Source: Oscillospiraceae bacterium
GTDB taxonomy: Bacteria > Bacillota > Clostridia > Oscillospirales > UBA644
DNA: 54,184 nt
Assembly (NCBI GenBank): GCA_902783255.1
Contig: CACZQB010000032.1
Span: forward strand, 1-54,184
Direction of reading: 5' to 3'
In this document: piece after piece, positions 35,855 through 43,928 of the stretch
Position numbering within the stretch: the stretch's first letter is position 1
Layout: the number at the start of each line of letters is the position of its first letter
Notes under the pieces: generated by a model
Told to the model about the DNA's origin: nothing
The model's input: the letters and a program-made list of their open reading frames with translations, nothing else
The model's database searches: none
Program-made: the position numbers and the translations under genes

Positions 35855-36571
35855 TTATTCATGACGCGGGTCGATATATTTCGCCGCGTTGTCGTATCTG
35901 CCGTATGTTCCGATGTTTTTCTCATACGCTTCTTTCGGATCTACGCCTTTCTTTATGGCGTCCATCATTTTGCCGAGATGTATGAATTTGTAGCCGATGA
36001 TTTCGTTGTTTTCGTCCATTGCAACGTTGAGAACGTATCCTTCAGCCATTTCAAGGTAACGCACACCCTTTGCCTTTGTGCCGAACATGGTGCCGATCTG
36101 TGAACGGAGACCTTTACCGAGGTCTTCAAGAGATGCGCCAACGGGAAGTCCGTTTTCGGAAAAAGCGGTCTGTGAACGTCCGTAAACGAGCTGTTTGAAT
36201 ATTTCTCTCATAGCAACGTTTATCGCGTCGCATACAAGGTCTGTGTTGAGGGCTTCGAGAAGTGTTTTGCCCTGAAGAATTTCTGCAGCCATCGCCGCGG
36301 AATGGGTCATGCCTGAACAACCGAGAGTTTCAACGAGAGCCTCTTCAATTATGCCGTCTTTAACGTTAAGCGTAAGCTTGCAGGCGCCCTGCTGAGGTGC
36401 GCACCAGCCTATACCGTGAGAAAGACCCGAAATGTCTTTTATGTCATATGCTTTTACCCAGCGTCCCTCTTCGGGGATCGGGGCGGGTCCGTGATGAGGA
36501 CCTTTTGCAACAACGCACATTCTTTCAACTTCGTCTGAATACTGAAGCTCGCGTGAGCATTGTTCGTTCAT
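35855..36571 (-). CDS. Fe-S cluster assembly scaffold-like protein (IscU/NifU-related), partner of GGGtGRT
   Basis: A 238-residue protein. The core resembles an IscU-type scaffold: Cys in IGWCAPQQGACKLTL, VETLGCSGMTHSAAMAAEIL, where Cys and the following residues match a scaffold Cys motif, and a segment around DLVCDAIN. An N-terminal extension of about 60 residues and a C-terminal tail (GYKFIHLGKMMDAIKKGVDP) are not part of standard IscU. It lies first in the pair, 14 nt upstream of the GGGtGRT gene, with AAAGGAG before ATG 36571. The partner and client are unknown; a scaffold or cluster-carrier role for the neighbour is an inference. Confidence 0.85.
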   Translation of the reverse strand: MNEQCSRELQYSDEVERMCVVAKGPHHGPAPIPEEGRWVKAYDIKDISGLSHGIGWCAPQQGACKLTLNVKDGIIEEALVETLGCSGMTHSAAMAAEILQGKTLLEALNTDLVCDAINVAMREIFKQLVYGRSQTAFSENGLPVGASLEDLGKGLRSQIGTMFGTKAKGVRYLEMAEGYVLNVAMDENNEIIGYKFIHLGKMMDAIKKGVDPKEAYEKNIGTYGRYDNAAKYIDPRHE

Positions 36572-36615
36572 TATATATTTCTCCTTTCAAGAGTTGAATT
36601 TTTCAATCGTTAAAC

Positions 36616-36644
36616 ATTATAAATCAAAACATAAGTAATTTCAA
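36616..36644 (-). promoter_or_regulatory. Sigma-A promoter of the Fe-S scaffold/GGGtGRT pair
   Basis: Minus strand TTGAAA (36644-36639), 17-nt spacer, TATAAT (36621-36616). Confidence 0.75.
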
Positions 36645-36907
36645 GAGAGACTTTTTGACAAAAAAAGCACACTTCCCGCAAAAATGCTCCATTATAAAAA
36701 AACTGATGCTTTTATAGCCTAAATTATCTGCTGTGAGGAGAAAAAGAAAGAAATTCTATTGTTTCGTTTTGATGTAATGTCTATGCACATTACAGTGGGC
36801 ATATATAAAATCCGAAATGTATATTTTCATCGTTATCGCCGGAAAACAATCTGATCCGAAATGGTTTTTCGCGATAAATTCCGGCTAAACCGAATTGCAG
36901 ATATGAA
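36645..36907. other. Gene-free stretch upstream of the Fe-S scaffold gene
   Basis: Part of a 398-base gap (36572-36969) with only short chance ORFs. Besides the promoter on its left and the terminator at 36905-36931, I see no repeats, RNA gene or further hairpins. Confidence 0.45.
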
Positions 36908-36931
36908 AACCGCCGCGATAATGCGGCGGTT
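36905..36931 (-). terminator. Terminator of the small lipoprotein gene
   Basis: Perfect 9-bp G+C-rich stem (AACCGCCGC 36908-36916, GCGGCGGTT 36923-36931), followed on the minus strand by a short T-run (TTC after TT). The strong stem compensates for the weak T-tract. Confidence 0.65.
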
Positions 36932-36969
36932 GTATGTTTCCGGAAAAGATTTTAATAAAAATATACGAA

Positions 36970-37374
36970 TTATTTCTTTATGAGAACGATCTGTTCGCCT
37001 TCAAGACCTATTGTGATCTCATTTCCGTTGATCGTGCAGTCTTGCGGCTCGCCGTCTGCGGTAATAATGAGCTTATTGCCTTCCTGTTTCCATGAAGCGG
37101 TTTCGGGATCTTCTGCCATGCTGGTGATAACGGCTGTTCCGTCTGCCTTGAGCTCCATTACCAGAAATTCAGAAAACGATTCAATGCCAAGCGTTTCAAG
37201 CATGTCGTTTATATCATCGCCGAGCTCCTGCTTGAAGTAATCATCAACAGCTACACCGTTAACTGATTTTGTTACATATGTGCCTACGGCTGACGATGAT
37301 GTCGAACCTGCGCATCCGGTAACCAGTGCAAAAATAAAGAGGAATACAAGTGATAAAGTAGCAATGCGTTTCAT
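36970..37374 (-). CDS. Small lipoprotein
   Basis: A 134-residue protein with a signal peptide ending in the lipobox LVTGC, then a short Ser/Thr linker (AGSTSSSAVGTY). The mature part has short strands, TYVTKSVNGVAVDDYFKQEL, LVMELKADGTAVITSM and GEQIVLIKK, resembling the lipocalin-like small lipoproteins common in Clostridia. Function unknown. The ATG at 37374 follows AAGGAG, and the promoter is at 37447-37475. The gene stands alone and is followed by a G+C-rich terminator. Confidence 0.78.
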   Translation of the reverse strand: MKRIATLSLVFLFIFALVTGCAGSTSSSAVGTYVTKSVNGVAVDDYFKQELGDDINDMLETLGIESFSEFLVMELKADGTAVITSMAEDPETASWKQEGNKLIITADGEPQDCTINGNEITIGLEGEQIVLIKK

Positions 37375-37446
37375 GTTTTTCTCCTTTTTTTCATTTTATT
37401 TTTTTGTCCTTGAATGACATTTGTCTTTTTGCCATTTCTTTGCAAT

Positions 37447-37475
37447 ATAATACACTGTTTTGCTCCTAAAATCAA
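37447..37475 (-). promoter_or_regulatory. Sigma-A promoter of the small lipoprotein
   Basis: Minus strand TTGATT (37475-37470), 17-nt spacer, TATTAT (37452-37447). One or two changes from consensus per box. Confidence 0.65.
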
Positions 37476-37674
37476 GTACAATTGTGTGAATTTTATGAAA
37501 ACTGATGATTTTTGGCGGACAATATAATTTATTTGAGGATTTGATACGGCATTTTTGATTGTTTATCGTGCAAAGAAGGGATTTTTACTCAGTTCGTGCA
37601 CATACAGTCAGTTTAAATGTATTTACTGCTATGACATTATAAATATTAAATAATTGTGACTTTTATCTGCTTTA
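37476..37674. other. Gene-free stretch between divergent promoters
   Basis: Central part of the 377-base gap 37375-37751. A+T-rich, no ORF, hairpin or repeat recognised; only the divergent promoters at its edges are explained. Confidence 0.45.
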
Positions 37675-37703
37675 TTGAATATATGGCGACTTTATGTTAT
37701 AAT
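37675..37703 (+). promoter_or_regulatory. Sigma-A promoter of the acyltransferase-sulfatase unit
   Basis: TTGAAT (37675-37680), 17-nt spacer, TATAAT (37698-37703), about 48 nt before the start codon. Confidence 0.75.
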
Positions 37704-37751
37704 TGCAATAAATAACGGATCGAAATCATTTTATGGATCGGAGTTGATATA

Positions 37752-39023
37752 ATGCGCAGAGAGTTTACCCGTTTTGATATGGCGGCGCCGCCTGTTCGCA
37801 CAAAATGGTATCTCAGACCGCTGACTATTCTGATAAGTCTTCCAGACCTTCTCAGACACAAAGTCCGGCTGAAAAAAACGGGAATGGATGAGATAAGACC
37901 GCCGTATCTTCTGCTTTGTAATCACAACGCCTTTTTTGATTTTAAGGTCGCAACAAAAGCGATTTTCCCGGACAGGGCAAATTATGTTGTTGCGATAGAC
38001 GGTTTTATAGGTCGCGAAAAACTGCTGCGCGACGTCGGGTGCATATGCAAAAGAAAATTCACGAATGATATTACCCTTATCAGACAGCTGCAGAAAACGA
38101 TAAAAAACGGCGATATAATTGTTCTTTATCCCGAAGCGAGATATTCTCTTTGCGGCACTACGGCAGTTCTCCCCGAATCGTTGGGCAAATTCTGCCGTCT
38201 GCTGAAGGTTCCGGTCGTTTCGCTTATATGTCACGGACATCACGTCAACTCGCCGTTCTGGAATCTTCACGACAGGGGAGTTGCGCCTACAGAGGCTGAA
38301 ATGACACTTCTCTTTACCCCCGAACAGCTGAAAACAGCATCGATAGACGATATAAATCAAAAAATCCTTGACGCTTTTCAATATGATGATTTCAACTGGC
38401 AGAAAGAAAAGGGTATACATATAACATACAAAAAACGGGCGGAAGGGCTCCATAAGGTCCTTTACCAGTGTCCGTCATGTAAAACGGAATTCCGTATGGC
38501 AAGCAAAAACGACACCCTGTATTGCCGGTCATGCGGTAAAAAATGGGTTATGACCGAACTTGGAGAGCTTGAAGCCGAAAGCGGCGATACCGAGTTTTCT
38601 CATATTCCGGATTGGTATGAATGGGAGCGGACAAACGTAAGAAAAGAAGTTGAAGATGGCGTTTATTCAAGCGGAAGCCTTGCCGTAACCGTTGATTCTT
38701 TGCCTAACGCAAAGCAGTTTATCAGGCTTGGAGAAGGCACTCTGATACACGATATGAATGGCTTTCATGTAAAAGGCACCGCTGTTGACGGCGATTTTTT
38801 TGAAATGGAAAAACCCGTTCCGTCTCTTTATTCATGCCATATCGAATACGATTATCTCGGCAAGCACGGTGACTGTGTTGATCTTAATACATTAACGGAC
38901 ACATGGTATATATATCCACACGGCGAAGATTTTTCCGTTACAAAAATGGCGCTTGCAACCGAAGAATTGTTTTTTGCTTACCGAAAGTCGATCGGAAAAC
39001 CGTGCAAGCCAGGTCTTGCATGA
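37752..39023 (+). CDS. 1-acyl-glycerol-phosphate acyltransferase-like protein with a zinc ribbon
   Basis: A 423-residue protein. The N-terminal part is a PlsC-type acyltransferase: NHNAFFD (57-63) is the NHx4D catalytic motif and YPEARYS (126-132) occupies the PEGTR position. An inserted or appended zinc ribbon follows, with C240/C243 in CPSC and C258/C261 in CRSC, and then ~160 residues with Trp-rich WYEWERTNV and beta-like segments. There are no clear membrane helices. The zinc ribbon and C-terminal part are unusual for PlsC. The start follows GGAG, and the sulfatase gene lies 47 nt downstream. The substrate may be a lipid or glycan acyl acceptor. Confidence 0.82.
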   Translation: MRREFTRFDMAAPPVRTKWYLRPLTILISLPDLLRHKVRLKKTGMDEIRPPYLLLCNHNAFFDFKVATKAIFPDRANYVVAIDGFIGREKLLRDVGCICKRKFTNDITLIRQLQKTIKNGDIIVLYPEARYSLCGTTAVLPESLGKFCRLLKVPVVSLICHGHHVNSPFWNLHDRGVAPTEAEMTLLFTPEQLKTASIDDINQKILDAFQYDDFNWQKEKGIHITYKKRAEGLHKVLYQCPSCKTEFRMASKNDTLYCRSCGKKWVMTELGELEAESGDTEFSHIPDWYEWERTNVRKEVEDGVYSSGSLAVTVDSLPNAKQFIRLGEGTLIHDMNGFHVKGTAVDGDFFEMEKPVPSLYSCHIEYDYLGKHGDCVDLNTLTDTWYIYPHGEDFSVTKMALATEELFFAYRKSIGKPCKPGLA

Positions 39024-39070
39024 TTGCAGCGGCGACATAAAAATTCAGATATTTAAGAGAGGAATTCGGT

Positions 39071-40552
39071 ATGAAAAAACCGAATATCGTTTTTATCCTT
39101 TCGGACGATCACGGCGCATGGGCTCTTGGCCGTGAAACGCCTGAGATAATAACACCTAATCTTGACAGACTGGCAAATGAAGGCACATATTTTACAAACT
39201 TTTTCTGCGCATCGCCGGTTTGTTCTCCGGCAAGATGCAGTCTTGTTACCGGCAGAATGCCGTCTGCGCACGGCGTTCATGACTGGCTTTGCGGAGGCAA
39301 TGTTTCCTGCGGCAGTCTTCCTGAAGAGCTTCAAAACCGCTACAGAGCAGAAACAGAGGCTGTCGATTATCTCGAAGGTATCCCGAACTGTTTTGATATT
39401 CTTCGCGGCGCAGGCTACAGGATGGGATTCGTGGGTAAATGGCATATGGGCGACAGTCTGAAAAAGCGGGACGGTTTTGAGGAATGGACCGTCCTCTTGA
39501 GCGGAGGGTGCGAATATATGCATCCCGATGTTTGCATAAACGGTAAGCCGCAGTATCTTAACGAATACGTTACCGATTTTTTTACACGGAAAGCAGTGGA
39601 TTTTATCGACAATCACCCATCGGAGCCGTTTTCTCTTCATTTGCACTATACCGCTCCTCATATGCCGTGGACGCATGATCAGCATCGCAAAGATATTCTT
39701 TCGATGTATGACAACTGCAGATTCGATTGTCATCCGTTTACCGCCTTACACCCTGATCAGATAGCAATGGCCGAAGTAGGCGATACTGATGAAAAAAGAA
39801 AATATCTGCTCAAAGGATATTATTCTGCCATAACCGCTATGGATGAGGGAATAGGCAAAGTTATGGCTGCGCTTGAACGAAACGGACTCTCTGAAAACAC
39901 AGTCGTCGTCTTTTCAGGAGACAACGGAATGAATCTCGGTCAGCACGGAGTTTGGGGCAAAGGCAACGGAACGTATCCGCAAAATATGTATGATACGTCT
40001 GTAAAAGTTCCGTTTATCGTATGGGGACCGAACTTTGTACGCCGAGGTGCGAAGGTGGATAATCTTATCAGCCATTGCGATGTTCTGCCCACGCTGAGAG
40101 ACTTTTTCGGACTGTCAAAGCACGGAACCGAGGATGATCTTGTCCCCGGCGAATCGTTTCTTGAAGAGCTGACAAAAGGATGTCCGCACAAAGACCGTCA
40201 GATATGTATCATAGATGAATACGGACCTGTCAGAATGATACGAACACATCGGTACAAATATGTTTATGAGGGAATATTCGGAGGTCATCAGCTGTATGAT
40301 CTAAGCATGGATCCCGAAGAGAACAACAATCTGATCGGCATGCCCGAATACGAAGGTATCCGGAGGCATCTTGCAGCAGAGCTTGAAAAAATTTTTGAAA
40401 AATATACGCTATATCCTTATGAGGGATTGAAGACCGACCCTGTGGGCAGCGGTCAGAAAAGAAAAATACAAAAGGAGAACGATGATGTTTTTGACAGAGA
40501 GGTCTCACTTTTCAAAAACATGAAAAAACAGAAAAAAATCGAGCCGCGCTAA
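39071..40552 (+). CDS. Formylglycine-type sulfatase
   Basis: A 493-residue sulfatase without signal peptide. It starts PNIVFILSDDHGAWALGRE with the metal ligands D12/D13, has the formylglycine site Cys51 in VCSPARCSL (C-x-P-x-R), GKWHMGD, the metal-site Asp-Asn in VVFSGDNGMN and the conserved HGVWGK segment. It should hydrolyse sulfate esters of a carbohydrate, but cytosolic location is odd for an extracellular substrate. An anaerobic sulfatase-maturating enzyme is needed and none is visible in the window. It is in one unit with the acyltransferase gene (47 nt upstream), followed by a strong bidirectional terminator. Confidence 0.92.
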   Translation: MKKPNIVFILSDDHGAWALGRETPEIITPNLDRLANEGTYFTNFFCASPVCSPARCSLVTGRMPSAHGVHDWLCGGNVSCGSLPEELQNRYRAETEAVDYLEGIPNCFDILRGAGYRMGFVGKWHMGDSLKKRDGFEEWTVLLSGGCEYMHPDVCINGKPQYLNEYVTDFFTRKAVDFIDNHPSEPFSLHLHYTAPHMPWTHDQHRKDILSMYDNCRFDCHPFTALHPDQIAMAEVGDTDEKRKYLLKGYYSAITAMDEGIGKVMAALERNGLSENTVVVFSGDNGMNLGQHGVWGKGNGTYPQNMYDTSVKVPFIVWGPNFVRRGAKVDNLISHCDVLPTLRDFFGLSKHGTEDDLVPGESFLEELTKGCPHKDRQICIIDEYGPVRMIRTHRYKYVYEGIFGGHQLYDLSMDPEENNNLIGMPEYEGIRRHLAAELEKIFEKYTLYPYEGLKTDPVGSGQKRKIQKENDDVFDREVSLFKNMKKQKKIEPR

Positions 40553-40584
40553 CTCCGACAGTATCATGATATTCGTTAAAAACA

Positions 40585-40613
40585 AAAACTCCCGTGAAAA
40601 ACGGGAGTTTTTT
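40585..40613. terminator. Bidirectional intrinsic terminator
   Basis: Perfect 11-bp stem AAAACTCCCGT (40585-40595) with ACGGGAGTTTT (40601-40611), loop GAAAA, plus T-tracts on both strands. It separates the sulfatase from the converging zinc-ribbon membrane protein. Confidence 0.95.
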
Positions 40614-40634
40614 AAAATATATGCATCTATTACA

Positions 40635-41096
40635 TTACATGTACATTGAAAAGATACCTAAAATAAATACCACATATATGATTACAAACAGAATACTGAA
40701 AACAACACTTGAAATAAACCCGGTAAGTGCGCCCATGCCGCTTGATTTGGCTTTCAGAGGAGTCTGATCTTTCCATACAAGGTAAAGAATAAGGCCGATC
40801 AGCGGGAAAAAGAAACCGAGAACGGCAAAACCCGCGGACGGTCCGTCCTGGGGAACGGTGTTTGTGGTGAAGGTTGCGGCATTGTTCGCAGGTGTGCCGC
40901 ATTTCGGACAAAACTGCGATCCGTTCGGTATGATCTCTCCGCAGGCTGTGCAGCGCAGATATGTATTGACAACGGTTGCAGATGCGTTTGTATTTTTGTT
41001 TTTTGAAATAAGCACGATTATTATTATAACAGTGGCAATCAGCCATATTAACAACAGTGCTGCCAGAAGGATGAAAAGTAAAGTTGCTGTTCTCAT
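40635..41096 (-). CDS. Zinc-ribbon membrane protein with DUF4190-like C-terminus
   Basis: A 153-residue protein: an N-terminal transmembrane helix (LLFILLAALLLIWLIATVII, about 6-25), a zinc ribbon with the four Cys in LRCTACGEIIPN and GSQFCPKCGTPA, then two membrane helices separated by a short loop, as in DUF4190 proteins. The function of these proteins is unknown. The ATG at 41096 follows GAGGTT. No consensus promoter was seen, so it may be read through from the gene at 41213-42079, whose stop is 116 nt away. Confidence 0.75.
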   Translation of the reverse strand: MRTATLLFILLAALLLIWLIATVIIIIVLISKNKNTNASATVVNTYLRCTACGEIIPNGSQFCPKCGTPANNAATFTTNTVPQDGPSAGFAVLGFFFPLIGLILYLVWKDQTPLKAKSSGMGALTGFISSVVFSILFVIIYVVFILGIFSMYM

Positions 41097-41212
41097 TTTT
41101 AACCTCTTTTTTATGATATTATTTTATTTATGTTTACTATTAAATAAATCAGGTTGGAAAAAAGTGAATAATCCGCTGATGATCGAAAAAATTCAGTTAA
41201 ATGATCATATAT

Positions 41213-42079
41213 TTACGCTTTAACTTTTTTTCTTGTTATAGCAGCGATGATGATCAGTATGATTCCTGTTACTGCAAATATAATACCGCCCCATAACATA
41301 TATGAGAAGAAAATATGTAATATATCAAACACGATTGTCGCAAGGCTCAGCCACAAACCGGGTATAACAGCTGCGGCGAGAAGAGGAAAGCTTCTTGCAG
41401 CAAGAAGGATGCATCCCGCGATAAGGCTCGATATTCCGAGAGCGATCAGGCAGGTACGGTTTCTGTTGATAAGAATTATCACAAGAATTAGAATTATATT
41501 AACGGCAATTATAGCGTAAAACCAGATGGGAGAAGCCAGTATCTTTGCCGATAACTCAAGGACGGGCACGGAAGATCTGAAATTGTCAAGATCGAATGAC
41601 GAAAGATCCTGCGAGTCAAGATATTCTTCAAGATCCTGAAAGTCAGAAGGATCTGGTTTGTAATTAAGCAGAGATTCAAGGTCGCCGCTCAGATCCTGAG
41701 CAAGACCCATCAGTTCCTCTTTCGTGATTTTCCCTCTTCCGTTATTTTCGTAAAAATCGCTTACATAATCTTCTATTTTGTCTTTTACGGCAGTGTGAAG
41801 CGTGCCGAGTGCGGAAACTGCTTTCAATCCGTCTTCCGAATAAACGATTCTTGTGAGAAGATTGTCGTCAGATTGCTCCGTAAGCCATTCTTCAAGCGTT
41901 TTTCCGTCTTTTTTCAGACTTTCTGACAGCGATTCGTATAAATCAAGTCTGTCTGAAATATTCTGAATACCGCCAGGCGAAAGCTGATGGCGTATCGCGG
42001 CAATACAGCATGTTGCCGTAAGAAGCGATGTCAGAATTACTGCAAGAATTACGGTGATGACAATTTTTGCGGCTTTCAT
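41213..42079 (-). CDS. Membrane protein with large N-terminal extracytoplasmic domain
   Basis: A 288-residue protein with an N-terminal hydrophobic segment (about 5-28) followed by ~145 charged, mostly acidic residues (LYESLSESLKKDGKTLEEWL, and a long helix-rich region), then four transmembrane helices (IWFYAIIAVNIILILVIILI onward) and a basic tail. No family recognised. The acidic extracytoplasmic domain suggests a sensor or interaction role. The start follows TGGAGG, and the promoter is at 42115-42143. A downstream DUF4190-like protein gene may be co-transcribed. Confidence 0.65.
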   Translation of the reverse strand: MKAAKIVITVILAVILTSLLTATCCIAAIRHQLSPGGIQNISDRLDLYESLSESLKKDGKTLEEWLTEQSDDNLLTRIVYSEDGLKAVSALGTLHTAVKDKIEDYVSDFYENNGRGKITKEELMGLAQDLSGDLESLLNYKPDPSDFQDLEEYLDSQDLSSFDLDNFRSSVPVLELSAKILASPIWFYAIIAVNIILILVIILINRNRTCLIALGISSLIAGCILLAARSFPLLAAAVIPGLWLSLATIVFDILHIFFSYMLWGGIIFAVTGIILIIIAAITRKKVKA

Positions 42080-42114
42080 GTAGTGCGTCCTCCATAAACG
42101 GTCTGTTTTTTCAG

Positions 42115-42143
42115 ATTATAGCACATTTTCGGTAATAATGCAA
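42115..42143 (-). promoter_or_regulatory. Sigma-A promoter of the 41213-42079 membrane protein gene
   Basis: Minus strand TTGCAT (42143-42138), 17-nt spacer, TATAAT (42120-42115). The -35 box differs from consensus at two bases. Confidence 0.7.
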
Positions 42144-42308
42144 TAGAAATTATCGATTTGACAAAAAATACTTCCGAAACGATTTTTCACGGAAAATAGT
42201 GAGACGGTCATTAATAATTTTTTTTGAAATAGTGTTGCTGCCGGCAACAATTATGTTGAATTATCGTTGTTAAATTAAAAATGTCATACTTTATTGACAA
42301 CAATTCTC
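42144..42308. other. Divergent control region before ugd, with inverted repeats
   Basis: Part of the 316-base gap 42080-42395. It contains an inverted repeat TGTTGC-5-GCAACA (42233-42249) and further GTTG/CAAC half-sites to 42305, overlapping TTGACA at 42294-42299. These could be operator sites, perhaps for the HTH-dehydrogenase encoded next door, but no footprint evidence exists. Confidence 0.4.
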
Positions 42309-42337
42309 TTGCATTTTTTTTGTTTTTCTGCTATAAT
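42309..42337 (+). promoter_or_regulatory. Sigma-A promoter of the UDP-uronate cassette
   Basis: TTGCAT (42309-42314), 17-nt spacer, TATAAT (42332-42337). A perfect TTGACA at 42294-42299 is too far upstream (32 nt) to pair with this -10 box. Confidence 0.7.
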
Positions 42338-42395
42338 GGTCCCGTTTACGATGTAATTGATACATACAACTGCAAATGCTGATACGGAGAAAAAT

Positions 42396-43889
42396 ATGAA
42401 ACATCTGTCACTTCAACTTCTTGCCGAAACTGTTCATTCAAGAAGAAAAACCATGAAGCTTTCGCAAACAGAGCTTTCAGATAAAACGCAGATCAACCGC
42501 TCAATACTTTCACGCCTCGAAAGAGGCGATTACGCTCCTTCGGTCGATCAGCTGCTTGCGCTTGCTCAAATACTTGATTTTCAGCCTTCCGATGTGTTCG
42601 CAGAAAACGAAAGCGACCTCGAAACCGTAACGGAAAAAAAGATCGCGATAGCGGGCACGGGCTACGTCGGTCTTTCGCTCGCCGTTCTGTTTTCACAGCA
42701 TAACGAAGTAACTGCCGTAGATATCGTTCCCGAAAAGGTTGAAATGATAAATAACTGGCAAAGCCCTATCCGTGATGAATACATAGAAAAATATCTTGCC
42801 GAACATAACGAAAGAAATCTGAAACTCCACGCAACGACCGACGCAATAAACGCTTACGCCGATGCGGATTTTATTGTTGTGGCGGCCCCTACGAACTACG
42901 ATCCCAAAGAAAACTTTTTCGACTGTTCCGCTGTCGAAACAGTTCTTGCCACGATTAAAGAAGCCACCGAAAACAGAGAAAACAAACCTGTTGTCGTAAT
43001 AAAATCCACGGTTCCGGTCGGCTATACGGCGCATATTCGTGAAAAAACGGGAATGAACAATATTATCTTCAGTCCGGAATTTTTAAGAGAATCAAAAGCC
43101 CTTTACGATAATCTTTATCCTTCAAGGATCATAGTCGGCGCGGATGAAGATAATAAAAAAGCGGCGAACGAATTTGCCGATCTTTTATGCCGCGGGGCGA
43201 TAAAAAAATCCGTTCCCGTCCTCTTCATGGCGCCAACGGAAGCAGAAGCGACTAAGCTTTTCGTAAACACATATCTTGCTCTTCGTGTGTCTTATTTCAA
43301 CGAGCTTGATACTTACGCGGAAGTTAAACATCTCAACACGGCATCTATAATCAAAGGCGTTTGTCTCGATCCGAGGGTGGGGGACTACTACAACAACCCT
43401 TCGTTCGGCTACGGAGGATATTGCCTGCCCAAGGATACGAAACAGCTGCTCGCCAATTACCGTGATGTTCCTGAAAACCTCATTCAGGCAATCGTTGAAA
43501 GCAACAGAACAAGAAAAGATTTTATTTCCGACCGTGTTATGGAAATCGCAGGCACATACGGCAACAGCGAGGCATACTCAAAAGCGAGAGAAACAAAGCA
43601 GAAAGATATAGTTGTGGGCGTATACCGCCTTACCATGAAAAGCAGCAGCGATAACTTCCGTCAGTCTTCCATTCAGGGTGTCATGAAACGCATAAAGGCA
43701 AAAGGCGCGACCGTAGTAATCTATGAACCGTCTCTTGAGAACGGAACCACTTTTTTCGGATCGGTCGTAGTAAATGATATGAAAAAATTCAAGAAGATGT
43801 GTGCCTGCATAATTGCCAACCGTTACGATACGGTTCTTGACGATGTTAAGGAAAAAGTATATACAAGAGATCTCTTTTTCAGAGACTGA
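42396..43889 (+). CDS. XRE helix-turn-helix fused to UDP-glucose 6-dehydrogenase
   Basis: From ATG 42396 (497 aa), after CGGAGAAAA; a TTG at 42357 is in frame but lacks a ribosome-binding site. Residues 5-62 are an XRE-type helix-turn-helix ([40 protein letters not shown]). An in-frame linker leads to a full nucleotide-sugar dehydrogenase: Rossmann GTGYVG (87-92), SPEFLRE, and the catalytic Cys343 in [11 protein letters not shown]. It should oxidise UDP-glucose (or UDP-mannose/ManNAc relatives) to UDP-GlcA with two NAD+. The fusion is unusual: the enzyme could sense its own pathway while binding DNA. Only the kinase, nucleotidyltransferase and epimerase genes follow in the same unit. Confidence 0.9.
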   Translation: MKHLSLQLLAETVHSRRKTMKLSQTELSDKTQINRSILSRLERGDYAPSVDQLLALAQILDFQPSDVFAENESDLETVTEKKIAIAGTGYVGLSLAVLFSQHNEVTAVDIVPEKVEMINNWQSPIRDEYIEKYLAEHNERNLKLHATTDAINAYADADFIVVAAPTNYDPKENFFDCSAVETVLATIKEATENRENKPVVVIKSTVPVGYTAHIREKTGMNNIIFSPEFLRESKALYDNLYPSRIIVGADEDNKKAANEFADLLCRGAIKKSVPVLFMAPTEAEATKLFVNTYLALRVSYFNELDTYAEVKHLNTASIIKGVCLDPRVGDYYNNPSFGYGGYCLPKDTKQLLANYRDVPENLIQAIVESNRTRKDFISDRVMEIAGTYGNSEAYSKARETKQKDIVVGVYRLTMKSSSDNFRQSSIQGVMKRIKAKGATVVIYEPSLENGTTFFGSVVVNDMKKFKKMCACIIANRYDTVLDDVKEKVYTRDLFFRD

Positions 43890-43928
43890 AAAGTCAAATA
43901 GTCAAATAATAAATATAGGAGCTTTTTT

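Noticed and set aside
39071..40552. A pseudogene reading of the second sulfatase because no maturase is nearby
   Set aside because: The gene is full length with all key residues; the maturating enzyme is often encoded elsewhere.
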